Shown piece by piece: positions 33,459 to 43,925 of a stretch of 64,000 nt of DNA. Source of the stretch: Variovorax sp. IB41 (GTDB taxonomy: Bacteria; Pseudomonadota; Gammaproteobacteria; Burkholderiales; Burkholderiaceae_C); NCBI RefSeq assembly GCF_016405905.1, contig NZ_JAEFCB010000001.1, positions 1,240,001 through 1,304,000 on the forward strand. Reading direction: 5' to 3'. Positions within the stretch are counted from its first letter, which is position 1. Each line of letters starts with the position of its first letter. A model generated the notes under the pieces. It saw only the letters and a program-made list of their open reading frames with translations, was not told where the DNA came from and ran no database searches. The translations under genes were made by a program, and so were the position numbers.

Positions 33459-33552
33459 AGGCTCACCCCCAGGCTTCGCGCACTTCGTGTCGCTTCTCCA
33501 ACCCCCTACCGGGGGCAACACCAGAGGCCCGGCAAAGCCGGTTCCTCGGTGT
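33459..33552 (+). repeat. Dispersed 94-bp intergenic repeat, copy 2
   Basis: Second copy of the repeat at 21589-21682. It follows the ArsC-like stop codon in the same orientation relative to the upstream gene. Both copies keep the GCTCACCCCCAGGCTTCGCG start, the C5/G5 hairpin, and the GGCCCGGCAAAGCCGGTTCC core. Compensatory changes keep the outer stem paired. Confidence 0.85.
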
Positions 33553-33580
33553 CCCACGAACAGACACACACCGTGTCGCT

Positions 33581-34651
33581 TCAAGTGCTCTGCTGCATCA
33601 ATCCCCACGCGACATGCTCGCGCACGAGTTCGCTCGGGTGCTCGGCCCGCGTCGCGAGCGCTTCCCTCGCGCCGACATCGCCCGACCGCACCGCATTGCC
33701 CAGTGCCACTGCGATGTTGCGCAGCCACCGCTCGTGCCCGATGCGCCGTATCGGACTGCCCTCGGTACGGCGCAGGAACTCGTCTTCGGTCCATGCGAAG
33801 AGCTCGGCCAAGGTGCGCCCCGTGAGGCCTTCGCGGGCGTCGAAATCGGGCAGCGCGCTTTTCTTGGCGAACTTGTTCCACGGGCAGATCAGCTGGCAGT
33901 CGTCGCAGCCGTAGATGCGGTTGGCCATCAGCGGCCGCAGCTCCTCCGGAATCGGGCCGCCGTGCTCGATGGTGAGGTACGAGATGCAGCGCCGCGCATC
34001 GAGCCGCCCCGGCGCGACGATGGCCTGCGTCGGGCACACGTCGATGCAGGCGCTGCAGCTGCCGCAGTGCGCGGTGACGGGTTCGCTCTCGGGCAGCGCC
34101 ATGTCGATGTAGATCTCGCCGAGGAAGAACATCGAGCCCGCCTCGCGGTCCAGCACCAGCGTGTGCTTGCCGCGCCAGCCCTGGCCGCTGCGCGAGGCGA
34201 GCTCGGCCTCGAGCACAGGCGCCGAATCGGTGAATGCGCGATGGCCGAAGGGGCCGACCTCTTCGGCGATCTTCTCGGCCAGTTTCGCGAGCCGGTTGCG
34301 CAGCACCTTGTGATAGTCGCGGCCCCGCGCATAGACCGACACGATGGCCTCGCCGGGACGCGCGAGGCGGTCGAACTCGATGGCCTGCCAATCGGGCTGC
34401 GTGTCGCGCGGCAGGTAGTCCATGCGCGCGGTGATCACGCTCACCGTGCCCGGCACCAGCTCCGCGGGGCGCGCGCGGCGCGTGCCGTGCGTTGCCATGT
34501 ATTGCATCTCGCCATGGAACCCATGGGCCAGCCATTGCATCAGACCGTCCTCGGCGCTCGATAAATCGACGCCCGCGATTCCGATTTGGGAGAATCCGAG
34601 TTCCCGGGCCAAAGCCTGAATACGAACAACGAGTGGATGGCTGACGATCAC
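33581..34651 (-). CDS. queG: Epoxyqueuosine reductase
   Basis: QueG carries out the last step of queuosine synthesis in tRNA, reducing epoxyqueuosine with cobalamin and two 4Fe-4S clusters. The protein has 356 residues from the GTG at 34651. The cluster ligands are CGSCSACIDVCP and CDDCQLICPWNKF. The N-terminal cobalamin part contains ARGRDYHKVLRNRL and FGHRAFTDSAPVLEAELA. A HEAT-like C-terminus (IRRIGHERWLRNIAVALGN) binds tRNA. The start lies inside the divergent tsaE gene, so the two reading frames overlap by 15 bases head to head. Confidence 0.93.
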   Translation of the reverse strand: MIVSHPLVVRIQALARELGFSQIGIAGVDLSSAEDGLMQWLAHGFHGEMQYMATHGTRRARPAELVPGTVSVITARMDYLPRDTQPDWQAIEFDRLARPGEAIVSVYARGRDYHKVLRNRLAKLAEKIAEEVGPFGHRAFTDSAPVLEAELASRSGQGWRGKHTLVLDREAGSMFFLGEIYIDMALPESEPVTAHCGSCSACIDVCPTQAIVAPGRLDARRCISYLTIEHGGPIPEELRPLMANRIYGCDDCQLICPWNKFAKKSALPDFDAREGLTGRTLAELFAWTEDEFLRRTEGSPIRRIGHERWLRNIAVALGNAVRSGDVGAREALATRAEHPSELVREHVAWGLMQQST

Positions 34652-35152
34652 TTGCCGATTGTAGAAACGCCCAAGGGCATCCCCCGCACCCGCGTCTTGC
34701 GCTGGGGCAGCGAAGCCGACACCGACGCCTTCGCGCAGTCGCTCGCCGCCTCGCCCGCATTGCGCGATGCCTTCATCGCGCTCGAGGGCGACCTGGGCGC
34801 CGGCAAGACCACTTTCGTTCGCCACCTGCTGCGCGCGCTCGGCATCGAAGGCCGCATCAAGAGCCCCACCTATGCGGTGGTCGAGCCGCATGAAGCGCCC
34901 GACGGCCTCGCAATCTTCCATTTCGACTTCTATCGCTTCGCCGACCCGCGCGAATGGGACGACGCCGGTTTCCGCGACATCTTCGCGGGCCCGGGCCTCA
35001 AGCTGGCCGAGTGGCCGCAGAACGCCGCGGGCCGCACTCCACCTGCCGACCTAGCTATTAAAATCGAAGCAATGACCGACGACACACGCAGCGTGACCCT
35101 CCTGGCGAACACCCCCCGCGGCAGCGACCTGCTGGCGCGCATCGACGCATGA
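34637..35152 (+). CDS. tsaE: tRNA threonylcarbamoyladenosine biosynthesis protein TsaE
   Basis: TsaE is the ATPase that recycles the TsaB-TsaD-TsaC machinery making t6A37 in ANN-decoding tRNAs. It has 171 residues. Walker A is GDLGAGKT at about 51-58, followed by TTFVRHLLRALG, SPTYAVVEPH and the HFDFYRFADPREWDDAGF stretch (Walker B-like DFYR). About 20 extra N-terminal residues compared with E. coli suggest an internal start is possible, which would remove the overlap with queG. Its stop overlaps the amiC start (ATGA); tsaE-amiC is a common pair. Confidence 0.93.
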   Translation: MADDHLPIVETPKGIPRTRVLRWGSEADTDAFAQSLAASPALRDAFIALEGDLGAGKTTFVRHLLRALGIEGRIKSPTYAVVEPHEAPDGLAIFHFDFYRFADPREWDDAGFRDIFAGPGLKLAEWPQNAAGRTPPADLAIKIEAMTDDTRSVTLLANTPRGSDLLARIDA

Positions 35153-36639
35153 AGGCGGGCGGACTGAAACGGCGCGTGCTGCTGCAGGGCGGCAGCATCG
35201 CGCTGATGCTGGGCGTGCACCAGATCGCACGCGGCGCCACCATCCTCGCCGTGCGCGTCTGGCCCGCGGCCGACTACACGCGCGTGACCATCGAGTCCGA
35301 TGCGCGGCTCACCTCGCAGCAACTGGTGGTGGGCAGCCCGCCGCGGCTGGCCGTCGACATCGAAGGCATCGAGCTCAACAGCGAACTGCGCGAACTGGTC
35401 GGCAAGATCAAGCCGGGCGATCCGTACATTAACGGCCTGCGCGTCGGGCAGAACGCGCCGACGGTCGTGCGCATCGTGTTCGACCTGAAGCAGACGGTGC
35501 GCCCGCAGGTCTTCTCGCTCGCGCCCGTGGCGGCCTACAAGCACCGGCTGGTGCTCGACCTGTACCCCGAGCAGGCCATCGACCCGATGGAAGCGCTGAT
35601 CGCCGAGCGGCTGCGCGATTCGCCCAGCCCGGGCACTGGCATCAACAACAACGGCTCGGCGGTGGCGGGCATTGCGCCTTCACCCTCGCCGGTGCCCGGT
35701 GCTGCGCCTGCACCGGTGCGCCCGGCGATGCCCGCCGTCGATCCGCTGGGCGATCTCATGGCGCAGCAATCGATGCGGCCCGGGCCCGCAGCGCCAGCAC
35801 CGCCCGTGCTCGTGGCGCCATCGCCGTTGCCGCCCGTGGTGGGCACCGCACCGGTGAGACCCGTGTCGCCCCCCGTCGCGGTCGCGCGCGGCGGCGCCAC
35901 GGCGAGCCGCACCGACCGCATCATCATCGTGGCGCTCGACCCCGGCCACGGCGGCGAGGACCCCGGCGCCACCGGCCCGAGCGGCACGCGCGAGAAAGAC
36001 ATCGTGCTGCAGGTCGCGTTTCGCCTGCGCGACCGCATCAACGCGGGCAGCGTCAACGGCAATCCGATGCGCGCCTTTCTCACGCGCGATGCCGACTTCT
36101 TCGTGCCGCTGGGCGTGCGCGTGCAGAAGGCGCGGCGCGTGCAGGCCGACCTGTTCGTGAGCATCCATGCCGACGCGTTCACCACGCCCGCCGCGCGCGG
36201 CGCGAGCGTGTTCGCGCTCAGCCAGAGCGGCGCATCGAGCAGCGCGGCGCGATGGCTCGCCAACAAGGAGAACGACGCCGACAAGGTCGGCGGCGTGAAC
36301 GTCGGCAACCACGAGGCGCAGGTGCAGCGCGCGCTGCTCGACATGAGCACGACCGCGCAGATCAACGACAGCATGAAGCTCGGGGGCGCGATGCTCGGCG
36401 AGATCAAGGGCATCGGCGCGCGGCTGCACAAGGGCCAGGTCGAGCAGGCGGGCTTCGCGGTGCTGAAGGCGCCAGACATCCCGAGCGTGCTGGTGGAAAC
36501 GGCCTTCATCAGCAACCCCGAGGAAGAAGCGAACCTGCGCCGCGTCGACTACCAGGAGAGCTTGGCCGATGCGCTCATGCGCGGTATCCAGCGCTACTTC
36601 GCGCAGAACCCGCCGCTCGCGCGCAGCCGGCAGCTCTGA
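35149..36639 (+). CDS. amiC: N-acetylmuramoyl-L-alanine amidase with AMIN domain
   Basis: This periplasmic zinc amidase cleaves septal peptidoglycan in cell separation. It has 496 residues. A twin-Arg signal is likely at 1-30 (LKRRVLLQGGSIALMLG). The AMIN domain is at about 32-140, with a Pro/Ala-rich linker (160-250), and the Amidase_3 catalytic domain from 258. Zinc and catalytic residues: His267 in DPGHGGEDPGA, Glu282 in TREKDI, His in VSIHADAF and Glu in LVETAFISN. The LytC/AmiC autoinhibitory helix region is probably the segment around 345-400. It is coupled to tsaE by a four-base overlap. Confidence 0.94.
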   Translation: MKAGGLKRRVLLQGGSIALMLGVHQIARGATILAVRVWPAADYTRVTIESDARLTSQQLVVGSPPRLAVDIEGIELNSELRELVGKIKPGDPYINGLRVGQNAPTVVRIVFDLKQTVRPQVFSLAPVAAYKHRLVLDLYPEQAIDPMEALIAERLRDSPSPGTGINNNGSAVAGIAPSPSPVPGAAPAPVRPAMPAVDPLGDLMAQQSMRPGPAAPAPPVLVAPSPLPPVVGTAPVRPVSPPVAVARGGATASRTDRIIIVALDPGHGGEDPGATGPSGTREKDIVLQVAFRLRDRINAGSVNGNPMRAFLTRDADFFVPLGVRVQKARRVQADLFVSIHADAFTTPAARGASVFALSQSGASSSAARWLANKENDADKVGGVNVGNHEAQVQRALLDMSTTAQINDSMKLGGAMLGEIKGIGARLHKGQVEQAGFAVLKAPDIPSVLVETAFISNPEEEANLRRVDYQESLADALMRGIQRYFAQNPPLARSRQL

Positions 36640-36792
36640 CGCTTCGGGCGGCGTGCCTTGTAAAGCCAAAGCACGCTTTTTGTCCCACGCGCAACGGCCC
36701 GTGACACCGCACAGGCAGGCGCGGCAGGCTCCTACACAAAGCGAACAGCCGTTTTGATGATGATGAACCATCACTCCTCGAAAGGGCACATC

Positions 36793-37077
36793 ATGAAGAC
36801 ACGTCTCTGGATCGCTGCAGCCGCAGCCACTTCGGTCATGACGATTGCGGGCTGCGCAAGCGGCCCCAACCAGAACCTCGGTACTGGCGTCGGCGCCGTC
36901 GGCGGTGCGCTGGTGGGCAATGCCATCGGCGGCAACACCGCCAGCACGGTGGGTGGTGCGGCCATCGGCGGCATCATCGGCAACCAGGTCGGCCGCAACG
37001 CCGACGAGCGGAACTACAACCGCCAGCGCTACCCGCAAGGCAGCGGCTACTACCCCGGCAACGGCCCGAACTATTGA
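36793..37077 (+). CDS. Glycine-zipper outer-membrane lipoprotein
   Basis: A 94-residue lipoprotein. The signal peptide ends in TIAGC with Cys about position 22. A glycine-zipper domain follows (GTGVGAVGGALVGNAIGGN, then GGAAIGGIIGNQVGR), as in SlyB/OsmB-like proteins, and a polar Tyr/Gly/Asn-rich tail. It likely sits in the inner leaflet of the outer membrane and affects envelope stability. An AAAGGG site precedes the ATG at 36793, and a terminator follows directly, so it is monocistronic. Confidence 0.85.
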   Translation: MKTRLWIAAAAATSVMTIAGCASGPNQNLGTGVGAVGGALVGNAIGGNTASTVGGAAIGGIIGNQVGRNADERNYNRQRYPQGSGYYPGNGPNY

Positions 37078-37093
37078 TCGGCCGGCTGCATAG

Positions 37094-37121
37094 AAAAAGC
37101 GCGCTCTGGGCGCGCTTTTTT
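37094..37121. terminator. Bidirectional terminator
   Basis: AAAAAGCGCG-CTCTGGG-CGCGCTTTTTT is a rho-independent terminator for the glycine-zipper lipoprotein gene; the A-run makes it usable for the convergent DedA gene as well. Confidence 0.88.
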
Positions 37122-37148
37122 CATGGGCAAGTGGAACGTTGAACGGCC

Positions 37149-37811
37149 TCAGGCCTGCGCGGCAGCGCGCGCCTTCTCTGCCTTCGACGCACGCCACGCA
37201 CCGAAGATCGCCAGCAGCCCCGGCACGAAGATCAGCGCCCAGATGATCTTGTCCAGGTGCTGCCGCACGAACGGCAGGTTGCCGAAGAAGTAGCCCGCCG
37301 TCGCGATGCCCAGCACCCAGATCAGCGCACCCACCACGTTGTACATCGTGAACTTCGCGCGGCTCATTTCGGCCACGCCCGCCACGAAGGGCGCGAAGGT
37401 GCGGATGAAGGGCATGAAGCGCGCGAGAATGATGGTGATGCCGCCATAGCGCTCGTAGAAGCCGTGGGCCTGGTCGAAGGCCTTGCGGTTGAAGAAGCGC
37501 GAGTTCTCCCACTGGAAGACCTTAGGCCCGAAGTAGCGGCCGATCGAATAGTTGCACTGGTCCCCGAGGATGGCCGCGGCGATCAGGATGCCGCAGGCCA
37601 GCGGAAAGTTCATGAGCCCCGCGCCGCACAGCGCGCCGACGATGAAGAGCAATGAATCGCCCGGCAGGAACGGCATCACCACCGCACCGGTCTCCACGAA
37701 CACGATCAGGAAGAGCAGCGCATAGACCCAAGGGCCGTAGGCAATGACGAAGGCCTCGAGATGCTTGTCGACGTGAAGGATGAAGTCGATGAGATAACTG
37801 ATGATTTCCAT
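37149..37811 (-). CDS. DedA family membrane protein
   Basis: A 220-residue inner-membrane protein of the YqjA/YghB/DedA family, linked to membrane potential maintenance and lipid-carrier recycling. Family features: FVETGAVVMPFLPGDSLLF with its conserved acidic Glu and the LPGDS motif, GDQCNYSIGRYFG, and ARFMPFIRTFAPFVAG with two essential Arg residues. It diverges from a GNAT gene with 49 bases between starts. Confidence 0.93.
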   Translation of the reverse strand: MEIISYLIDFILHVDKHLEAFVIAYGPWVYALLFLIVFVETGAVVMPFLPGDSLLFIVGALCGAGLMNFPLACGILIAAAILGDQCNYSIGRYFGPKVFQWENSRFFNRKAFDQAHGFYERYGGITIILARFMPFIRTFAPFVAGVAEMSRAKFTMYNVVGALIWVLGIATAGYFFGNLPFVRQHLDKIIWALIFVPGLLAIFGAWRASKAEKARAAAQA

Positions 37812-37860
37812 GGCCGCGGATTATCCTTGTTGACGTCTTGAACCCCTTTCGAATCACCCC

Positions 37861-38352
37861 ATGATCCGCATACGCGAGGCCCTCGATGCGGACTGGCCGG
37901 CGCTCTGGGCCGTGCTCGAGCCGACGTTCCGCCGCGGCGACACCTACACCTTCGCCACCGACGTGACCGAGGACGAAGCGCGCCATGCGTGGACGAAAGT
38001 GCCCACCGCCACCTTCATTGCATGCGACGAACATGGCACGGTGCTCGGCACCTACGTCATCAAGCCCAACCAGCCCGGCCAGGGCGCACATGTGAGCAAT
38101 TGCGGCTACGTGGTGTCCGAGGCCGCGCGCGGCCTGGGCGTGGCCTCTGCACTGTGCGAACACTCGCAGCAGCAGGCGCTGCGCATGGGCTTTCTGGCGA
38201 TGCAGTTCAACTTCGTCGTGTCCACCAACGAGCGCGCGGTGCGGCTCTGGCAGCGGATGGGCTTCGCCATCGTCGGCACGCTGCCCGGCGCGTTCAGGCA
38301 TCCGCGGCATGGCTTCGTGGATGCATTCGTCATGTACAAGCAGTTGCAATAA
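37861..38352 (+). CDS. GNAT family N-acetyltransferase
   Basis: A 163-residue acetyltransferase. The acetyl-CoA-binding motif A appears as NCGYVVSEAARGLGVASALCEHSQQQA (about residues 80-106, R/Q-x-x-G-x-G/A pattern) and motif B in MQFNFVVSTNERAVRLWQRMGF. Substrate unknown. Such lone GNAT genes often modify small molecules or protein N-termini. No ribosome site of note. Confidence 0.88.
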   Translation: MIRIREALDADWPALWAVLEPTFRRGDTYTFATDVTEDEARHAWTKVPTATFIACDEHGTVLGTYVIKPNQPGQGAHVSNCGYVVSEAARGLGVASALCEHSQQQALRMGFLAMQFNFVVSTNERAVRLWQRMGFAIVGTLPGAFRHPRHGFVDAFVMYKQLQ

Positions 38353-38443
38353 GCACCGTCCCACACCCGCGGGAAACCGTGTGACCGTTTTCCCGGCCCA
38401 GTCCCCGATCCCCCGTTGAGGGCCCCGACCTCCGTCACACTTC

Positions 38444-38449
38444 TAAAAT
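38444..38449 (+). promoter_or_regulatory. Putative -10 box immediately upstream of mutL
   Basis: TAAAAT lies six bases before the GTG at 38456, leaving no room for a ribosome site. This would produce a leaderless mRNA. The same layout recurs before several other genes in the window. Confidence 0.45.
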
Positions 38450-38455
38450 GCCTTG

Positions 38456-40357
<1,902 letters not shown>

Positions 40358-40544
40358 CCGAATCGGCGGCTTTTTCAGGGTTTTCGAGGGTTTTGGTGGG
40401 TCATCCGGAGACCGGGCACGCACGTTGCATGGTCTCAGCAAAGCGCCGTTGAGCGCTGTTTCGGGGGGTTACCAGGGCGCAACGTCGGCGCGTCGTGGTG
40501 AAAGTGGATGAAACTTTCGGCCGGCATCGCTGTCCCTCAACCCC

Positions 40545-41522
40545 ATGATGAAACGCTGGACCCTCCTCGCGTCTGTCCTCTCGCTTTGCGCCCTGCTCGC
40601 CGCCGGGTGCTCCACGTTCGACGAACAACAGCGCGAATGGATCTTCCAACCCAGCGACCGCAGCTGGGGCAACACCGCCACCATGACCGAAGGGATGCAG
40701 GACGTCTGGATCGATTTCCAGTCCTCCATCAGCGGCGAGCCTGCGCGCCTGCACGGCCTGTGGCTGGGCGGCGCGCCCGAGACCACCGACACCCCCGTGC
40801 TGCTGTACCTGCACGGCGCCCGCTACAACGTGGCCGGCTCGGCCCCGCGCATCCAGCGCATGCACGAGCTGGGCTTCTCGGTGCTGGCCATCGACTACCG
40901 CGGCTTCGGCAAGAGCTCCAAAGGACTGCCTTCTGAAGAGTCGGCCCGCGAGGACGCCCGCGCCGCCTGGACCTGGCTGGCCGCGCGCCATCCCAGGCAG
41001 CACCGCTACATCTTCGGCCACTCGCTGGGCGGCGCCATCGGCATCGACCTGGCGGCGCATGTGAACGACGAGAGCGGCACCATCGTGGAGAGCACCTTCA
41101 GCTCCATCGCCGACGTGGTCAGCAGCTTCAAGTGGGGCTGGCTGCCGCTGGGCCCCTTCATCACGCAGCGCTTCGAGGCCATCAACACCGTCAAGGACAT
41201 CGGCGCGCCGCTCCTGGTGGTGCATGGCACGGCCGATAGCCTGATCAACCCCACGCTGGGCCGCAAGCTCTATGACGCGGCCACGGTGCCCAAGCTCTTC
41301 GTGCTGGTCGAGGGCGGCTCGCACCACAACACCAACTCGGTGGGCGAGGCGCAGTACCGCGCGGCGCTCACGCAGCTGTTCCGCATGAAGCCCGACAGCA
41401 TGATGGCGCGCAGCCAGCCCAAGCTGTCACCGCCCGCGCTGAAGCTGCCGCCCGTGCCCGCCATGGCGCCGCAGGACGTGCGCGGCGAGGCGCGCGCGAG
41501 CAGCGTGCCCGCGGCGATCTAG
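40545..41522 (+). CDS. Alpha/beta hydrolase lipoprotein
   Basis: A 325-residue protein with a lipoprotein signal (LLAAGC, Cys about 22). The alpha/beta hydrolase fold shows LLYLHGARYNVAGSAPRI with the oxyanion-hole HG, FGHSLGGAIGIDLA with the nucleophile Ser, and late Asp/His in VVHGTADSLI and EGGSHHNTNS. It resembles BEM46/ABHD13-type esterases. A Pro-rich tail (290-325) follows the catalytic domain. Substrate unknown. It lies between mutL and a REP-like inverted repeat. Confidence 0.88.
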   Translation: MMKRWTLLASVLSLCALLAAGCSTFDEQQREWIFQPSDRSWGNTATMTEGMQDVWIDFQSSISGEPARLHGLWLGGAPETTDTPVLLYLHGARYNVAGSAPRIQRMHELGFSVLAIDYRGFGKSSKGLPSEESAREDARAAWTWLAARHPRQHRYIFGHSLGGAIGIDLAAHVNDESGTIVESTFSSIADVVSSFKWGWLPLGPFITQRFEAINTVKDIGAPLLVVHGTADSLINPTLGRKLYDAATVPKLFVLVEGGSHHNTNSVGEAQYRAALTQLFRMKPDSMMARSQPKLSPPALKLPPVPAMAPQDVRGEARASSVPAAI

Positions 41523-41566
41523 CTGTTGCATGACGCGCGTCGCGAAGGCGCGGTCAAAAAAACCAT

Positions 41567-41626
41567 CCGTTCGGGCTGAGCCTGTCGAAGCCTTGCGCGG
41601 CGCTTCGACAAGCTCGGCGTGAACGG
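41567..41626. repeat. REP-like long inverted repeat
   Basis: CCGTTCGGGCTGAGCCTGTC continuing GAAGC, and its near complement GCTTCGACAAGCTCGGCGTG continuing AACGG, form a 25-bp-armed imperfect inverted repeat around a 10-base loop, between the convergent hydrolase and molybdenum enzyme genes. Palindromes built on GTCGAAG/CTTCGAC with GGGCTGAG are dispersed in many proteobacteria and can act as terminators or REP elements. Confidence 0.8.
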
Positions 41627-41668
41627 CTCTGGTCTTGCAGCTCTAGCGCAATACAGCGCTCGTACGCA

Positions 41669-43915
41669 TCAAGCCAGGTTGAAAGGCAACTGCCGCAAAG
41701 GCTTGCCCGTCAGCTGCGCCACCGCATTCGCGAACGCAGGCGCCAGCGGCGGCAGCCCCGGCTCCCCCATTCCCTTCGGCGCATCGGCACTGGGCACGAT
41801 GTGGATGTCGAACTCCGGCACCTGCGTGATGCGCGCCACCGTGAAGTCCCCGAAGTTGCCCTGCTGCACGACGCCGTCCTTCAACGTGATCGCGCTGCCG
41901 GCCAGGCACGTCGACAGCCCCATCACCGCGGCGCCCTGCACCTGCGCTTCCACGCTGCGCGGGTTCACGGCAAGGTTGCAGTGCACGCCGCTGGTCACAC
42001 GGTGCAGCACCGGCTGGCCGTCCTTGACCGAGGCCTCCACCACATAGGCCACCACCGACTCGAAGGACTCGTGCACCGCCACGCCCCAGGCGCGGCCGTC
42101 CGCGAGCTTCTTCTTGCCGTAGCCGCTCTTGTCCACGGCCAGTTGCAGCGCGGCGCGATGGCGCGGGTGCTTGTCGCCGAAGAGCTGCATGCGGTAGGCG
42201 ACCGGGTCCTGCTTCGTGCTGCGAGCGATCTCGTCGATCAGCGTCTCCATCACGAAGGCGGTGTGGGTGGAGCCCACGCTGCGCCACCACAGCACCGGCA
42301 CGTTGACCTGAGGGTGGTGCACCGTCAGGCGCATGGGCACCGGATACGGATCGCGCATGCCCTCCACCGCCGTGGCGTCGATGCCGTCCTTGACCATCAT
42401 GCCGGCGAACACCGTGCCCGCGGTGATGGACTGGCCCACGATGACGTGGTCCCACGCGAGGATCTTGCCGCGCTCGTCGAAGCCGATGCGCGCGCGGTGC
42501 AGGTGCATGGGCCGGTAGTAGCCGCCCTTGATGTCGTCCTCGCGGCTCCACAAGAGGCGCACGGGTGCGTCGAGGCCCGCGGTACGCGCGGCCTTGGCGA
42601 TCTCGCAGGCCTCGACCACGAAGTCGCTCGAGCCCACGAAGCGCCGGCCGAAGCCGCCGCCCGCCATCTGCACGTTCACCTTCACCTGCGCGGGATCGAG
42701 CTTCAACGTGCGCGCCGCGGCCTGTCCGTCGAGGTCGGCGCTCTGAGTGCCGACCCACAGTTCGGCGCGGCCGTCCGACAGCTTCACGGTGCAGTTCAGC
42801 GGCTCCATCGGCGCATGGGCCAGGTACGGGAACACGAACTCGGCCTCCAGCTTGCGGGGCGCATTGGCCAGCGGTGCCATGTCGGCGTCGAACTTGCGGT
42901 TGCCGGGACGGCCGGCGAGCTCGCGGTACTGGGCCAGCTGCTTGTCGCTGTCGACCTTTTCCGCAGCGGCCGTGTTCCATTCCAGCTTCAGCGCATCGCG
43001 GCCCAGCTTGGCCGGCCAGTAGCCATCGGCCACCACGGCCACGCCTTCGGCGCCGCGGTCCAGTGGAATGCGCAGCACGGCCTTCACGCCCTTGACGGCG
43101 CGCGCCGCGCTGTCGTCCACCGAGCTCAAGCGCGCGCCGAACACCGGCGGATGCGCCACCACCGCCGTGAGCTGCCCCGGCTGGCGCACATCGATGCCGA
43201 AGTCCTGGTGCCCGCTGCTCTTGGCGCGCTGATCGAGGCGCGTGGTCGCGCGGCCGATGATGCGGAAGTTCTTCGGGTCCTTGAGCACGACCTTCTCGGG
43301 CACCGGCAGCGCCATGGCTGCTTCGGCCAGTTCGCCGTAGCCTGCCTTGCGGCCGCCCGGGCCGATCACCGTGCCGGCCCGCGTGCGCAGCGTGGCCACG
43401 TCGACCTTCCAGCGCGCCGCCGCGGCCGACAGCAGCATGGACCGCGCGCGCGCGCCCAGTTCGCGGTACTGCGTGTAGCTGTTCTTGATCGAGTTGGAGC
43501 CGCCGGTCAGGTGCATGCCGAAGAGCGGGTCGGCGTAGGCGGCATCGTTGGTGCCGCTGCGGCTGCGCACCAAGGCCCAGTCGGCGTCCAGCTCCTCGGC
43601 CAGGATCATCGGCAGGCCGGTCTGCACGCCCTGGCCGAATTCGAGGCGGTTGATGGTCACCATGACTTCGCCGTTGGGCGCGATCTGCACGAAGGCCGAG
43701 GGCTGCTGCGTCGGCTTCAAGCCGCCGGCCGCGGGCGGCGCGCCATCGGCCTGTGCCATGGCGAGATGGGGAAAGGCGCCGAGCACGAGGCCGCCGGCGC
43801 CGGCCATCTTCAGGAAGCTGCGGCGGGGCAGCGTGGCGGCCTCGTCGGTCGCGGGTTGGGCCATCAGGCGCTGCAGCGCGCGCGGCAGTTCGTTGTAGTC
43901 GATGTGGGGCAGCAT
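41669..43915 (-). CDS. Molybdopterin-binding aldehyde/xanthine dehydrogenase-family large subunit (IorB-like)
   Basis: A 748-residue catalytic subunit of the molybdenum hydroxylase family. A twin-Arg export motif, RRSFLK, lies at about 31-36, followed by a hydrophobic stretch (GAGGLVLGAFPHLAMA). Family features include GQGVQTGLPMILAEELDADW, HPPVFGARL, FVFPYLAHAPMEPLNC, QMAGGGFGRRF and RSVGSTHTAFVMETLIDE. The Tat signal and lack of a separate FAD subunit gene match the isoquinoline 1-oxidoreductase/membrane aldehyde dehydrogenase branch. The start at 43915 has AAGGAG six bases upstream. It is the third gene of a cyt c-[2Fe-2S]-Mo subunit operon. Confidence 0.92.
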   Translation of the reverse strand: MLPHIDYNELPRALQRLMAQPATDEAATLPRRSFLKMAGAGGLVLGAFPHLAMAQADGAPPAAGGLKPTQQPSAFVQIAPNGEVMVTINRLEFGQGVQTGLPMILAEELDADWALVRSRSGTNDAAYADPLFGMHLTGGSNSIKNSYTQYRELGARARSMLLSAAAARWKVDVATLRTRAGTVIGPGGRKAGYGELAEAAMALPVPEKVVLKDPKNFRIIGRATTRLDQRAKSSGHQDFGIDVRQPGQLTAVVAHPPVFGARLSSVDDSAARAVKGVKAVLRIPLDRGAEGVAVVADGYWPAKLGRDALKLEWNTAAAEKVDSDKQLAQYRELAGRPGNRKFDADMAPLANAPRKLEAEFVFPYLAHAPMEPLNCTVKLSDGRAELWVGTQSADLDGQAAARTLKLDPAQVKVNVQMAGGGFGRRFVGSSDFVVEACEIAKAARTAGLDAPVRLLWSREDDIKGGYYRPMHLHRARIGFDERGKILAWDHVIVGQSITAGTVFAGMMVKDGIDATAVEGMRDPYPVPMRLTVHHPQVNVPVLWWRSVGSTHTAFVMETLIDEIARSTKQDPVAYRMQLFGDKHPRHRAALQLAVDKSGYGKKKLADGRAWGVAVHESFESVVAYVVEASVKDGQPVLHRVTSGVHCNLAVNPRSVEAQVQGAAVMGLSTCLAGSAITLKDGVVQQGNFGDFTVARITQVPEFDIHIVPSADAPKGMGEPGLPPLAPAFANAVAQLTGKPLRQLPFNLA

Positions 43916-43925
43916 GTCGGCTCCT

